From NCBI GenBank assembly GCA_019639155.1, contig JAHBSJ010000003.1, positions 124,001-188,000 of the forward strand: a stretch of DNA of 64,000 nucleotides, read 5' to 3'. The stretch is from Acidobacteriota bacterium (lineage in GTDB: Bacteria; Acidobacteriota; Blastocatellia; Pyrinomonadales; Pyrinomonadaceae). A program made the translations under genes and the position numbers. The notes beneath the pieces are model-generated. The model had not been told where the DNA came from. It saw only the letters and a list, made by a program, of their open reading frames with translations, and searched no databases. Below are positions 26,587 through 33,950 of the stretch, one piece after another. Position 1 is the first letter of the stretch; each line of letters starts with the position of its first letter.

Positions 26587-26741
26587 CGCATCATTATCTT
26601 TATCATCTTCGTCTGCGATGGCGGGCGGCGAATCGGCGCAGATCCACGAGAATCGCAATATCGCATCTCTAAAGACGGTTTCGGTGTCAAGGCAAGGTTC
26701 GAGTGAGCCGCCGGTTAGGGCGGTTGGGAGAGGTCGGATCT

Positions 26742-26761
26742 GTTGAGAAAAGAATTCGCTC
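26742..26761 (+). repeat. Left inverted repeat of the IS110-family element
   Basis: GTTGAGAAAAGAATTCGCTC, reading inward. It matches the reverse complement of 28030-28049 at 19 of 20 positions. Confidence 0.85.
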
Positions 26762-26948
26762 ACTGTATTCAATATAGGTTGCATGTCTGAAGCGTGGTTT
26801 CAGACTGTTTCGAGTAGAGCACTTCGTGGCTCACTCATTCATCTCTTCGGGCATTGGAAGGAAATGTGTGTCATAGATCTCCTTATTTCCCATGATGTAT
26901 AGATCCGCACAACTCCTTATAGGTCTGGAGAAGGTTGGCTTAGCTCTA
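26762..26948 (-). ncRNA. Candidate bridge-RNA region of the IS110 element
   Basis: The 187 bases between the transposase stop and the left inverted repeat contain no protein-like frame. IS1111-type elements are known to carry their guide (bridge) RNA here. A 7-bp hairpin (GTCTGAA/TTCAGAC, 26785-26805) is visible, but I did not resolve full target- and donor-binding loops, so this is a positional prediction. Confidence 0.35.
26785..26805 (+). terminator. Weak hairpin, possible terminator of the 25279 symporter gene
   Basis: A 7-bp inverted repeat (GTCTGAA, 7-base loop, TTCAGAC) followed by TGTTTCGAG. The T-tract is poor and the site lies 200 bases after the stop, inside the IS element, so it may instead be part of the element's RNA. 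Confidence 0.25.
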
Positions 26949-28010
26949 TCAGACGGCGGCCATTTCAGGCCGTGCGATTCTACGAGCATTGCCAACTGTG
27001 CGTCCACGCTGGTCAAAATCTTGAGCGGTGATCGAGTCACGCAGCATTATCGAGAGTTTGACCAGAAGCTTTCTTGAGGCGGCGGTACGGGCAAGAGCCT
27101 TCGGTTTCTTTTTAGCGAGCCGTTTGTAGAAGGCCTTAAGACGAGCGTCGCTTCGGATAGCGGTCATGACCGCCTGGCCGAGGCAGTGTCTGAGAAGAGG
27201 CGACCCGGCCTTTGTTATCGAACCGAACCGTGTGCGTCCGGCAGAGGACATCTCACGCGGATCGAGACCCGCAAATGATACGACCGCCTTACTGACCTTC
27301 TTAAAGCGTGTTACATCTCCAAGCGTGTGGACGGTAACAAGGGCCGTCAGATACCCGACTCCCATCTGCATCTGAAGAAGCTGAACAGAAGAGTTCTCCT
27401 CAGCCTTCTTCTTCAGCCATTCATTGAGCTTTTCGATCTGGCCGTCGAGTTGTTCGAGCAGTGAGAACAGGTGCTCGCGTCTCATCGCATCGGCCTCGTT
27501 CATCTCCGAAGCTTTGAGAACCTTCTGAACCTTTGCTGTCTTCATACGCCCTTTCGGCATCCCGATACTATTTGCCAGCCTCTGCAGCCGGTTGTAACAT
27601 TGGATCCGCTGACGCACAAGACTCTGCCGCAATCCCATCACCTCGATCACCTGGCTACTTTCATCCGGCCTCCGCCAGATCGCCGGGAACTCCCCCCTCA
27701 TCATAAGCTCCAGTATCAACTCGGCATCCCGACGGTCGTTCTTGTGCCTTGATGCCGCTCGCTTTCTTATCAAAACCGGATTGCCGACAAATAGCCTATG
27801 ACCTGTCTCAGAGAGCATCTTCTCAAACCATATTGCCCTCGATGATGCTTCGATACCGACTGCCGCCGGTTCCTTAAACCCTGCGTAAAACTTCCGGACC
27901 GACTCAAGATCGTGCTTGATCTCGACCGTCTCAGTCTCTCCTGTTGCCGTGTCACACCAACATACTGTCTGCTGATGCGCGTGAAAATCAACTCCGATGT
28001 ACAATGTCAT
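26949..28010 (-). CDS. IS110 family transposase (DEDD type)
   Basis: About 353 residues from the ATG at 28010, which has AGGAG at 28019-28023 on this strand. The N-terminal RuvC-like DEDD domain shows YIGVDFHAHQQTVC (first Asp), VGIEASSRAIWF (Glu) and ASRHKNDRRDAELILEL (Asp pair). The C-terminal Transposase_20 part shows LLQMQMGVGYLTALVTVHTL, AVVSFAGLDPREMSSAGRT and GSPLLRHCLGQAV with the serine region typical of IS110. It appears complete and undamaged, so the element may be active. It catalyses recombination guided by an element-encoded RNA in characterised relatives. Confidence 0.93.
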   Translation of the reverse strand: MTLYIGVDFHAHQQTVCWCDTATGETETVEIKHDLESVRKFYAGFKEPAAVGIEASSRAIWFEKMLSETGHRLFVGNPVLIRKRAASRHKNDRRDAELILELMMRGEFPAIWRRPDESSQVIEVMGLRQSLVRQRIQCYNRLQRLANSIGMPKGRMKTAKVQKVLKASEMNEADAMRREHLFSLLEQLDGQIEKLNEWLKKKAEENSSVQLLQMQMGVGYLTALVTVHTLGDVTRFKKVSKAVVSFAGLDPREMSSAGRTRFGSITKAGSPLLRHCLGQAVMTAIRSDARLKAFYKRLAKKKPKALARTAASRKLLVKLSIMLRDSITAQDFDQRGRTVGNARRIARPEMAAV

Positions 28011-28029
28011 TACGGTTTCTCCTGTCAAA

Positions 28030-28049
28030 GAGCGAATTCTTTTGTCAAC
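28030..28049 (-). repeat. Right inverted repeat of the IS110-family element
   Basis: On the minus strand GTTGACAAAAGAATTCGCTC, reading inward toward the transposase. It differs from the left copy at one base and contains a TTGACA hexamer that could serve as a -35 in a circular junction. Confidence 0.85.
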
Positions 28050-28102
28050 ATCGATTCTAACTCGATGCCTCGAGAAACCGTCTTTTATAACATCAGACGT
28101 GA

Positions 28103-28124
28103 CACCGGTTTCTCACCGGTTTCT
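28103..28124 (+). repeat. Tandem 11-bp repeat at the IS/RHS boundary
   Basis: Two exact tandem copies of CACCGGTTTCT (28103-28113 and 28114-28124), each containing the palindrome ACCGGT. It lies about 54 bases outside the right IS repeat and immediately before the first RHS-like codons. Confidence 0.75.
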
Positions 28125-30175
28125 TGACACAGACGGATGCCCGCGGGGTTGTGACGAATTATGAGTATAACAACCGAGGGCTGGTGACGGGCATCACATG
28201 GAATGTGGGATCGACCGGTGTCACAGGAACAGCCGCTGTCGGGTTCGATTACGACAACCTCGGCAACCGCACAGAGATGACCGACGGTTTGGGGACGCAG
28301 ACTTACGAATACGACGAGCTTTCGCGGCTGACGGCGGAGACGCGTTCGTTCACGGACACGCTTGTAAACGCCCCTCTGCCTGACAACAGCTTTCGCCTCG
28401 AATACACATACCACCTCGCCGGCCAGCTAAAATCTCTCAAAGACCCCTACGGCCAGCAGATCAACTACGCAAACGACCGAACCGGAAGGCTCTCGACCGT
28501 AACAGGTTCGAGCTTTGGCGGGGTTACCAGCTATGCCTATGATCCGGCATATCGTGCATGGGGAGGGCTGAAGCATCTCAAATTCGGCAGCGCTAATCAG
28601 ATAACGATCGATTATAACGACCGCCTCGCTCCGATGAGCTTTGTGGCAAATCAGATCAGTGCTCCGACGAATAAACTATTTGATAAGACCTACGACTATT
28701 TTGCGGACGGACGCATTAGCCTGATAGATGAGAACATCTCGCTTTTGGATAAATTTGACCGTTCTTTCAGCTATGATCATCTTGGCCGTGTCAAGGATGC
28801 CAAGAGCGGCATCGAAGCTCACGGTGGAACGGAGACCGACCTTACAAAACTACCTTTTCGACAAACATACTCGTATAACGCCTTTGATAATCTGACCGGC
28901 AGGGATTCAACGCTGTGGGACTATGGCGATTGGAGTTTTTCTTACACGATGTCCAACAACCGTGTCGCAGGGTCAGGTTATGATGCAGACGGCCGCGAAT
29001 ACAGTAGTGAAACTGATGACGGAGACGTAATCTTTTTCACATATAATGCAGCGGGGCGGATTGTAAAGACCGAACGCTACTATGACCGCTACGAGACGCT
29101 TTTGGCACAAACCGGTGACGGCGGCGAGGCGAAGCGGTCGCAGCGGACATTTGACACAGAACTTGAGCAATGGGGTGATTGGGAGACGGTTTATTTCATA
29201 ACTTCGAGCGTATTTGGCCGCGTGATCAGCGAAGCGACGGCGACAGGTAAAAAGCGGCACACTTATGTCATGGGCGGTGGAATGGAGATCGCACGGCAGT
29301 TTCTCAGCGACAGTGATGTTGAAACTGTGGATTTCGGCATTACGGACCCCAGCGGCTATAGTTCGCGCGGATCTGGGGGCATCATGAGCCCCTACAAACA
29401 GGAAGAACTTGACGGACTCGGAAACAATGTCGGGACATTCGCCGTGCCGAACCGCCCTGAAAAGATCGGCAATACAATGACCCCGACACAGGGCGTCACA
29501 TTCGACGACGTAACTTTCGGCCAATGCCAACTCGACGGTATCATGGTTCCATGTTCATTTATTTCTCGCTCAATTGAAGCTATTCAGATGGAAATCCGCG
29601 ATGGCACCACCGTCATTCGGAAAGATCTTTCGGGCGATCTTCCAGGAAGAGGTACATTCACAACCCTAGTTGTCACCGAAACGAATATACGCATGCGTGA
29701 CGAAGAAGGAAACCTTATTAAGAACGACGACCATGGATTTCGGGAATTCTGGCTCGATTTTCATGATGTTTATATTCCGGAAGATACTACCGGCCTTCCG
29801 TTCCATCACCCAGTGAGCGTCGGCCCTTTTGTTGGGGTTCCAGTAGTGGGCAATTCGACGGGTTTATGGTCTAAAGAACGCGCCCCGAAAAAGAATGGTC
29901 TTCGAAAACGCATGATGGATGAGTGCCTACGACGGAAAAAGAGAGAAAGAGAGCGAGACGCGAGAAACAACGTTGTCGGTGGCTGTTTAGTGAGTGCGGG
30001 TTTAGGTGTCGTTACTGGGGGCTTGACCGGCGGGCCATTGGGTGCCCTTGTCGGCGGCATCTTCGGCTGCGCCCATGGTGTTTATGCGGGGGGAGCTCTA
30101 CAGACTGCTACTCATGGAATAAAACCTAATGATTTGGAGGCATGCGAGAATGAAGTACGAAAAGTCTTACGTTAA
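28124..30175 (+). CDS. RHS/YD-repeat protein, 5'-truncated, with C-terminal tip 1
   Basis: About 683 residues. The frame starts abruptly with TDARGVVTNYEYNNRGLVTG, mid-repeat sequence of RHS/YD proteins, so the N-terminal part (signal, earlier repeats) is missing, next to an IS element. YD repeats continue to about residue 400 (YEYDELSRLTAETRSF, FSYDHLGRVKDAKSG). The core ends YVMGGGMEIARQFLSD and EELDGLGNNVGTF, then a motif ending MVPCS. After it comes a variable tip of about 200 residues: a beta-rich part, a basic stretch (LRRKKRERERDARNN) and a glycine-zipper hydrophobic segment (GGCLVSAGLGVVTGGLTGG), suggestive of a membrane-acting toxin but not identifiable. Its end overlaps the next gene. 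Confidence 0.8.
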   Translation: MTQTDARGVVTNYEYNNRGLVTGITWNVGSTGVTGTAAVGFDYDNLGNRTEMTDGLGTQTYEYDELSRLTAETRSFTDTLVNAPLPDNSFRLEYTYHLAGQLKSLKDPYGQQINYANDRTGRLSTVTGSSFGGVTSYAYDPAYRAWGGLKHLKFGSANQITIDYNDRLAPMSFVANQISAPTNKLFDKTYDYFADGRISLIDENISLLDKFDRSFSYDHLGRVKDAKSGIEAHGGTETDLTKLPFRQTYSYNAFDNLTGRDSTLWDYGDWSFSYTMSNNRVAGSGYDADGREYSSETDDGDVIFFTYNAAGRIVKTERYYDRYETLLAQTGDGGEAKRSQRTFDTELEQWGDWETVYFITSSVFGRVISEATATGKKRHTYVMGGGMEIARQFLSDSDVETVDFGITDPSGYSSRGSGGIMSPYKQEELDGLGNNVGTFAVPNRPEKIGNTMTPTQGVTFDDVTFGQCQLDGIMVPCSFISRSIEAIQMEIRDGTTVIRKDLSGDLPGRGTFTTLVVTETNIRMRDEEGNLIKNDDHGFREFWLDFHDVYIPEDTTGLPFHHPVSVGPFVGVPVVGNSTGLWSKERAPKKNGLRKRMMDECLRRKKRERERDARNNVVGGCLVSAGLGVVTGGLTGGPLGALVGGIFGCAHGVYAGGALQTATHGIKPNDLEACENEVRKVLR

Positions 30176-30674
30176 ACTCCTGATTAGTTCTTGCATTTTT
30201 ACTGTTGTTTTGTTGGCGTCGTGCCAAAAGGGCAATTTTAACCGAGCCCTGGAAGACGCGACCGAATATATGCTGATTGATGACCACGAAAACGCCGAAA
30301 TGAGATTGAATGACGCGATATCCATTGCGCGAGGAAAAAACGACGAAGTAGGTGAAAGTATTGCATTGGGTTACATTGGCCGGTTATATTCTGCTCAAAA
30401 CAGATTCGAGGAGGCTGAAAAAGCCTTCACGAAAAGAATCCAGCTCTGTGCGGAAAATCTTTCAAGAAGCATTTACTTCGGAGGCTGCAATGAGCAGATG
30501 CTGGGTTCCTGTTATCTTGACCTGATAGTGCTGTACTCAGTGCATGGTTCTTGCGAAAAGGCAGAAGAGGCTTATTCGAAAACCGAGGCGGTGCGAGGTG
30601 GATTTGATTTAACAACAATCGAAGCTATTGGCGCAATATTCGACGGGTATTGCCGAACCGAGAAGGACAAATGA
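30150..30674 (+). CDS. TPR-like lipoprotein, candidate immunity partner of tip 1
   Basis: About 174 residues from the ATG at 30150 (strong TTTGGAGG at 30133-30140), overlapping the RHS end by 26 bases, the tight linkage expected of a toxin-immunity pair. A basic start and hydrophobic core lead to a lipobox (VVLLASC). The rest is helical with TPR-like units (AEMRLNDAISIARGKNDEV, GYIGRLYSAQNRFEEAEKAF) and later cysteines. An envelope-anchored lipoprotein would suit protection against a membrane or periplasmic toxin. No family match beyond TPR; the immunity role is inferred from position only. Base composition is more AT-rich than the flanking core genes. Confidence 0.65.
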   Translation: MKYEKSYVKLLISSCIFTVVLLASCQKGNFNRALEDATEYMLIDDHENAEMRLNDAISIARGKNDEVGESIALGYIGRLYSAQNRFEEAEKAFTKRIQLCAENLSRSIYFGGCNEQMLGSCYLDLIVLYSVHGSCEKAEEAYSKTEAVRGGFDLTTIEAIGAIFDGYCRTEKDK

Positions 30675-30696
30675 TCCAAGAAATAGCTGTCCTTAA

Positions 30697-31896
30697 GGTG
30701 ACGGCGGCGAGGCGAAGCGGTCGCAGAGGGTTTGGGACGGTGAAGAGGAAGAGTGGGACGATTGGGACCACGTCTATTTTATCAGTTCCAGCGTGACAGG
30801 CAGAGTTGTGAGCGAGGCGACAAAGACAGGAAAGAAGCGTTACACATACGTCGCGGCGGGCGGCCGGACCATCGCACGTCAGGAACTGACCGACACGGAT
30901 ACACAGATCGTGGGATGGCAGTTTAGGGATGCTACGGGGCTTAGCTCTCGCGGTTTCAGCAACGAAGAACTCGACGGCCTCGGCAACAACGTCGGCATCT
31001 TCCCAAACCTCACCTCCAGCCGCATTGAGGACGCCATGACCACCGGCGAATCCCCGACATTTACGGACATGGGCATGGGCGATTGCCAATACAACGGCAC
31101 CTTTATGCCTTGCTCGATGGCATACATTTTCGAGGGTTACGATTCGCCATATATGGCAGACTGGGGCACTTTTTTCAGCAAACGCCACCGGTTACCCTTC
31201 GAAGCAGATGGAAAATATAGATATGCCAAGAACAATCCGATGTTCATAGCCAACGACATCTTGAGACAGAACAGGACTGATCCGCCACGAGGACTTGGGG
31301 ATCCAGAGCGCCCCGAGCGAGAACTTTATGAAGCTGGCTATTTGAGTTTCTTACTCGGGGCTCAAAACAAGACAGTTGAAGACGCAATCAGATCAATTTT
31401 TGATAGTGCTCGTCGAGCTCTAAATACGAAAAGGAAGGATCCGTCTGGACTTGATTGCGCCGACCTCTTTGCGGGTAAGGGAATGGAGTTTCTGGATGCG
31501 TATGAAAAGAGCATTGGAAAGGGGCAAGCGTTGAGGTTTGGCGACAAAGACGCCGACGGAAAAAGATTAGCCCCCGACCAATATGCGGTAACCTCTCAAC
31601 GCAAGACCGTTACTATTGGTCGTGAGAAATATTCGGTAATCACTCTCAACACGACCTCACAACTTTTTAATTCCAACACATTTGCATTTTCAGACAAACT
31701 GTCAAGAGATGTTGGGCATTTGTCTTTCGTTGATTTTTGGGCAGCAGCACTACTGCATGAGATTGGACACGCGATCAGAAAAAAATATGGAAGCATGGAC
31801 AAAGGTGGAGGTCTAATCGATCCTGATGGAAATGATGCCGCCAGGTCCTTGGCGAATCAGCGATTTGTGATCGATCATTGTTTTCCAAAACCTTAG
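30697..31896 (+). CDS. Orphan RHS C-terminal tip with HEIGH metallopeptidase-like domain (tip 2)
   Basis: A displaced RHS end. Homology to the upstream RHS gene begins at 30697 directly after an in-frame TAA; the first 30 bases equal 29114-29143. There is no normal start; a GTG at 30793 is the first usable codon (367 residues). The shared core runs to MPCS near 31120, after which sequence is unrelated to tip 1: about 255 residues ending in a domain with LLHEIGHAIRKKYG (HExxH) and a late DAARSLANQRFVIDHC, the pattern of RHS-linked zinc metallopeptidase toxins. It may be silent until recombined onto the full-length gene. The next gene follows by 10 bases. Confidence 0.78.
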   Translation, partial: GDGGEAKRSQRVWDGEEEEWDDWDHVYFISSSVTGRVVSEATKTGKKRYTYVAAGGRTIARQELTDTDTQIVGWQFRDATGLSSRGFSNEELDGLGNNVGIFPNLTSSRIEDAMTTGESPTFTDMGMGDCQYNGTFMPCSMAYIFEGYDSPYMADWGTFFSKRHRLPFEADGKYRYAKNNPMFIANDILRQNRTDPPRGLGDPERPERELYEAGYLSFLLGAQNKTVEDAIRSIFDSARRALNTKRKDPSGLDCADLFAGKGMEFLDAYEKSIGKGQALRFGDKDADGKRLAPDQYAVTSQRKTVTIGREKYSVITLNTTSQLFNSNTFAFSDKLSRDVGHLSFVDFWAAALLHEIGHAIRKKYGSMDKGGGLIDPDGNDAARSLANQRFVIDHCFPKP

Positions 31897-31906
31897 GAAG
31901 AATAAG

Positions 31907-32539
31907 ATGATGCTCGAAAGGAATTTGCTCTTTTTAAGCCTCCCGGATGAAAAAATGATATCAAGAATTTGTTGGCAACGAATATTCGTCATTGCGTTAT
32001 TATTTGGCCTTTCGTTTCATACTGGGGCGCAAGATAGAAGATATTATACGTTTGAAGAGTGGGAGTTCCGTTCGGATGTCCTTACGTTAGAGAAGTTTCA
32101 GCCTTGGTCAACAGGGCTGCTTGTCGTTGAGAGTAAGCAGCTAAAGTTCCCAACCATCTTCTCATTAGAAACTCCGAAGTTAAAACGAGTTCGGGTAGAC
32201 CCTGATTTTGAACGGATCAAGTCCGAATGGGCTCAAAAGCATCCGCGATCAGCTGTCATTGAGATCCACCATTACCCTTTTCTTAAGAGCCAAGGTATGA
32301 ATCATGCAAGAGAGGCTTACGTTTGGGTAATCGCTTCTGGGAAAATTCTAAATATCGAGCTTGTCCGACGAGGGGCTTGTAACGCATCTACCATGCTACT
32401 CGATCCTGAAAACGAGCCGTATATACTTATTCCGCGGGACCTATATTTAGAAATCAAGAATCGCATACTGGAAGCAGAAGAAAATGCCAAGGCGGAAGGT
32501 CTTGGTATTTGGATGAAGAAAGAGGTACAAAATCAATAG
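31907..32539 (+). CDS. Secreted SNase-like protein behind tip 2
   Basis: About 210 residues (ATG at 31907, GGAAG directly upstream; a second ATG at 31955 would give a tighter signal peptide). A hydrophobic signal (RIFVIALLFGLSFHTGA) precedes a beta-rich domain. The C-terminal part, SGKILNIELVRRGAC and later AEENAKAEGLGIWMKK, resembles the end of staphylococcal-nuclease-fold proteins. The Arg/Glu catalytic set of thermonuclease is not obvious, so it may be a non-catalytic fold member. Its position 10 bases behind the metallopeptidase tip suggests a periplasmic immunity protein, but it could equally be a second effector. Function unproven. Confidence 0.6.
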   Translation: MMLERNLLFLSLPDEKMISRICWQRIFVIALLFGLSFHTGAQDRRYYTFEEWEFRSDVLTLEKFQPWSTGLLVVESKQLKFPTIFSLETPKLKRVRVDPDFERIKSEWAQKHPRSAVIEIHHYPFLKSQGMNHAREAYVWVIASGKILNIELVRRGACNASTMLLDPENEPYILIPRDLYLEIKNRILEAEENAKAEGLGIWMKKEVQNQ

Positions 32540-32578
32540 AACTGTCTGGTATACAGTATTAAGGTCGCGGCTTTTTGT

Positions 32579-32798
32579 CGGCGGGGTGGTGGCACGTCAG
32601 GAGTTGACCGACACGAATACACAGATCGTCGGCTGGCAGTTTACCGATGCTTCGGGGCTTAGCTCACGCGGGTTCAGCAACGAAGAACTCGACGGCCTCG
32701 GCAACCGTGGCGAGGTCCGAAACGGACTTTGGGTCGGATCTTGTTTGCTCACCTGCCTGCTTGACAGCCTGAATGCAGATATACGAAAGTTTGCCGGT
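32579..32798 (+). pseudogene. Third RHS core scar without a tip
   Basis: From about 32579 to 32705 the DNA closely matches the core end of tip 2 (VARQELTDTNTQIVGWQF, ASGLSSRGFSNEELDGLGN). A stretch equal to the tip-2 core (TTCAGCAACGAAGAACTCG onward) is unchanged. After LGN the frame continues into unrelated sequence and leads directly to the histidine phosphatase gene. No toxin domain or partner remains, so this is a remnant cassette. Confidence 0.8.
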
Positions 32799-33326
32799 AT
32801 GAAATGGAATTTGAAGACAACGCTAATTTTAGCTGCGGCGTTGATCACGACGGGGTTTTTGTGTGGCGGCTTGCATGCGCAGTCGGCGAACAAAACAATC
32901 GTTCTGGTGCGGCACAGCGAGAAAGATATTTCGCCGGAGGCGGATAAACGAGACCCCGACCTTTCGGCAGAAGGCCGTCAGAGGGCAATGCGACTAAAGG
33001 AGATAGCGAAACGGTACAAGCCGCATGAGATATTCTCGACGGATTTCAAGCGGACACGACAGACCGTCGAGCCGATAGCCTCCCAGCGAAAGAAGGAGAT
33101 CCAACTTTACACCGTCGCTGAACAGGCAGAATTGGTCAAGAAGATCATGGCAAGCGACACCGATCACAATCTGATCGTAGGCCACAGCAACACGATCCCG
33201 CTCCTCGCAAACCTGTTCGCCGGCAAGCTCATCTTTCGCGAATTGCCTGAGAGCGAATACGGCGTGTTTTGGGTGCTGCATTTTAAGAAAGGGGCTTTGC
33301 AGCGGATCGAAGTTATCCCGTATTGA
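32799..33326 (+). CDS. Secreted histidine phosphatase family protein
   Basis: About 175 residues from the ATG at 32799, chosen because it gives a signal peptide (KWNLKTTLILAAALITTGF, cleavage near LHAQS); the frame itself is open further upstream through the RHS scar. It is a branch-2/SixA-like phosphoglycerate-mutase fold: KTIVLVRHSEKDISPEADKR with the RH catalytic motif, DPDLSAEGRQRAMRL, FSTDFKRTRQTVEPIA and HNLIVGHSNTIPLLANL with the second catalytic His. Likely a periplasmic phosphatase of unknown substrate. The RHS scar upstream suggests the tip array was inserted just ahead of it. Confidence 0.85.
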   Translation: MKWNLKTTLILAAALITTGFLCGGLHAQSANKTIVLVRHSEKDISPEADKRDPDLSAEGRQRAMRLKEIAKRYKPHEIFSTDFKRTRQTVEPIASQRKKEIQLYTVAEQAELVKKIMASDTDHNLIVGHSNTIPLLANLFAGKLIFRELPESEYGVFWVLHFKKGALQRIEVIPY

Positions 33327-33347
33327 GAATTGCGGTATCATTGAAAA

Positions 33348-33950
33348 ATGAAACTTTTTATCATCGCCGCGGCTGTTGTGCTCTTTACCGTTTCGGCGGA
33401 AGCTCAACAGACAAAACAAACCTCACCGACAGATCAATTTTGGACAGAACTGAAAAAGCTTTGCGGCAAGGCTTTCGAGGGCGTGATTGCGGAAGACACT
33501 GCGAATAACCCTGATTTTGCGGGCAAGCGGCTAGTGATGCACGTGCGTTCGTGTGAACGGAACCGCATTAGGATACCGTTCTTTGTCGGCGAGGATCGCT
33601 CGCGGACCTGGGTGCTGACCAAAAAAGGCAACCGAATCCAACTGAAACACGATCACCGAAAAGAGGACGGCAAGCCCGATCCCGTGACGATGTACGGCGG
33701 CTGGTCAACTAACGAAGGCGAAGCGATCAGACAGTTTTTCCCCGCCGATCAGCAGACGACGCGCGTTGTCGAAAAACCAAAGGACGACGCACCGTCGGCG
33801 GCGGCCAACATCTGGTGGATCGAGCTCGTTTCCGGCAAACACTACATTTACAATTTGCGACGCTTGGGCCGCGGCAGGCTGTTCTCCGTGAAGTTCGACA
33901 TCACAAAAGAAGTGCCCGCACCGCCGGCCCCGTGGGGTTGGAAGGATTAG
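33348..33950 (+). CDS. Secreted protein of unknown function
   Basis: A 200-residue protein with a clear signal peptide (KLFIIAAAVVLFTVSAEA, then QQ). The mature part begins SPTDQFWTELKKLCGKAFEG and contains two Cys (KLCGK, RSCERN), a basic beta-rich stretch (RTWVLTKKGNRIQLKHDHRK), TMYGGWSTNEGEAIRQFFPA and a C-terminal IWWIELVSGKHYIYNLRRLG, ending PAPPAPWGWKD. I do not recognise the family with certainty. It lies 21 bases after the histidine phosphatase and may be co-transcribed; its stop overlaps the convergent glycerophosphodiesterase stop. Confidence 0.75.
   Translation: MKLFIIAAAVVLFTVSAEAQQTKQTSPTDQFWTELKKLCGKAFEGVIAEDTANNPDFAGKRLVMHVRSCERNRIRIPFFVGEDRSRTWVLTKKGNRIQLKHDHRKEDGKPDPVTMYGGWSTNEGEAIRQFFPADQQTTRVVEKPKDDAPSAAANIWWIELVSGKHYIYNLRRLGRGRLFSVKFDITKEVPAPPAPWGWKD

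Larger units (their letters stand above)
26742..28049 (-). mobile_element. IS110-family element, IS1111-like layout
   Basis: Bounded here by its inverted repeats; the true ends probably lie some bases outside, because IS1111-type repeats are subterminal. The transposase reads right to left with only 19 bases between its ATG and the right repeat, while 187 non-coding bases lie between its stop and the left repeat. This asymmetry matches the IS1111 subgroup, where the non-coding RNA is downstream of the transposase. The element lies between the symporter gene and a 5'-truncated RHS gene, which it may have cut or brought in. Confidence 0.8.

Noticed and set aside
26831..27040. A 69-residue minus-strand frame overlapping the transposase end
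   Set aside because: Its first part is the transposase in another frame and its tail lies in the predicted non-coding RNA region; no independent support.
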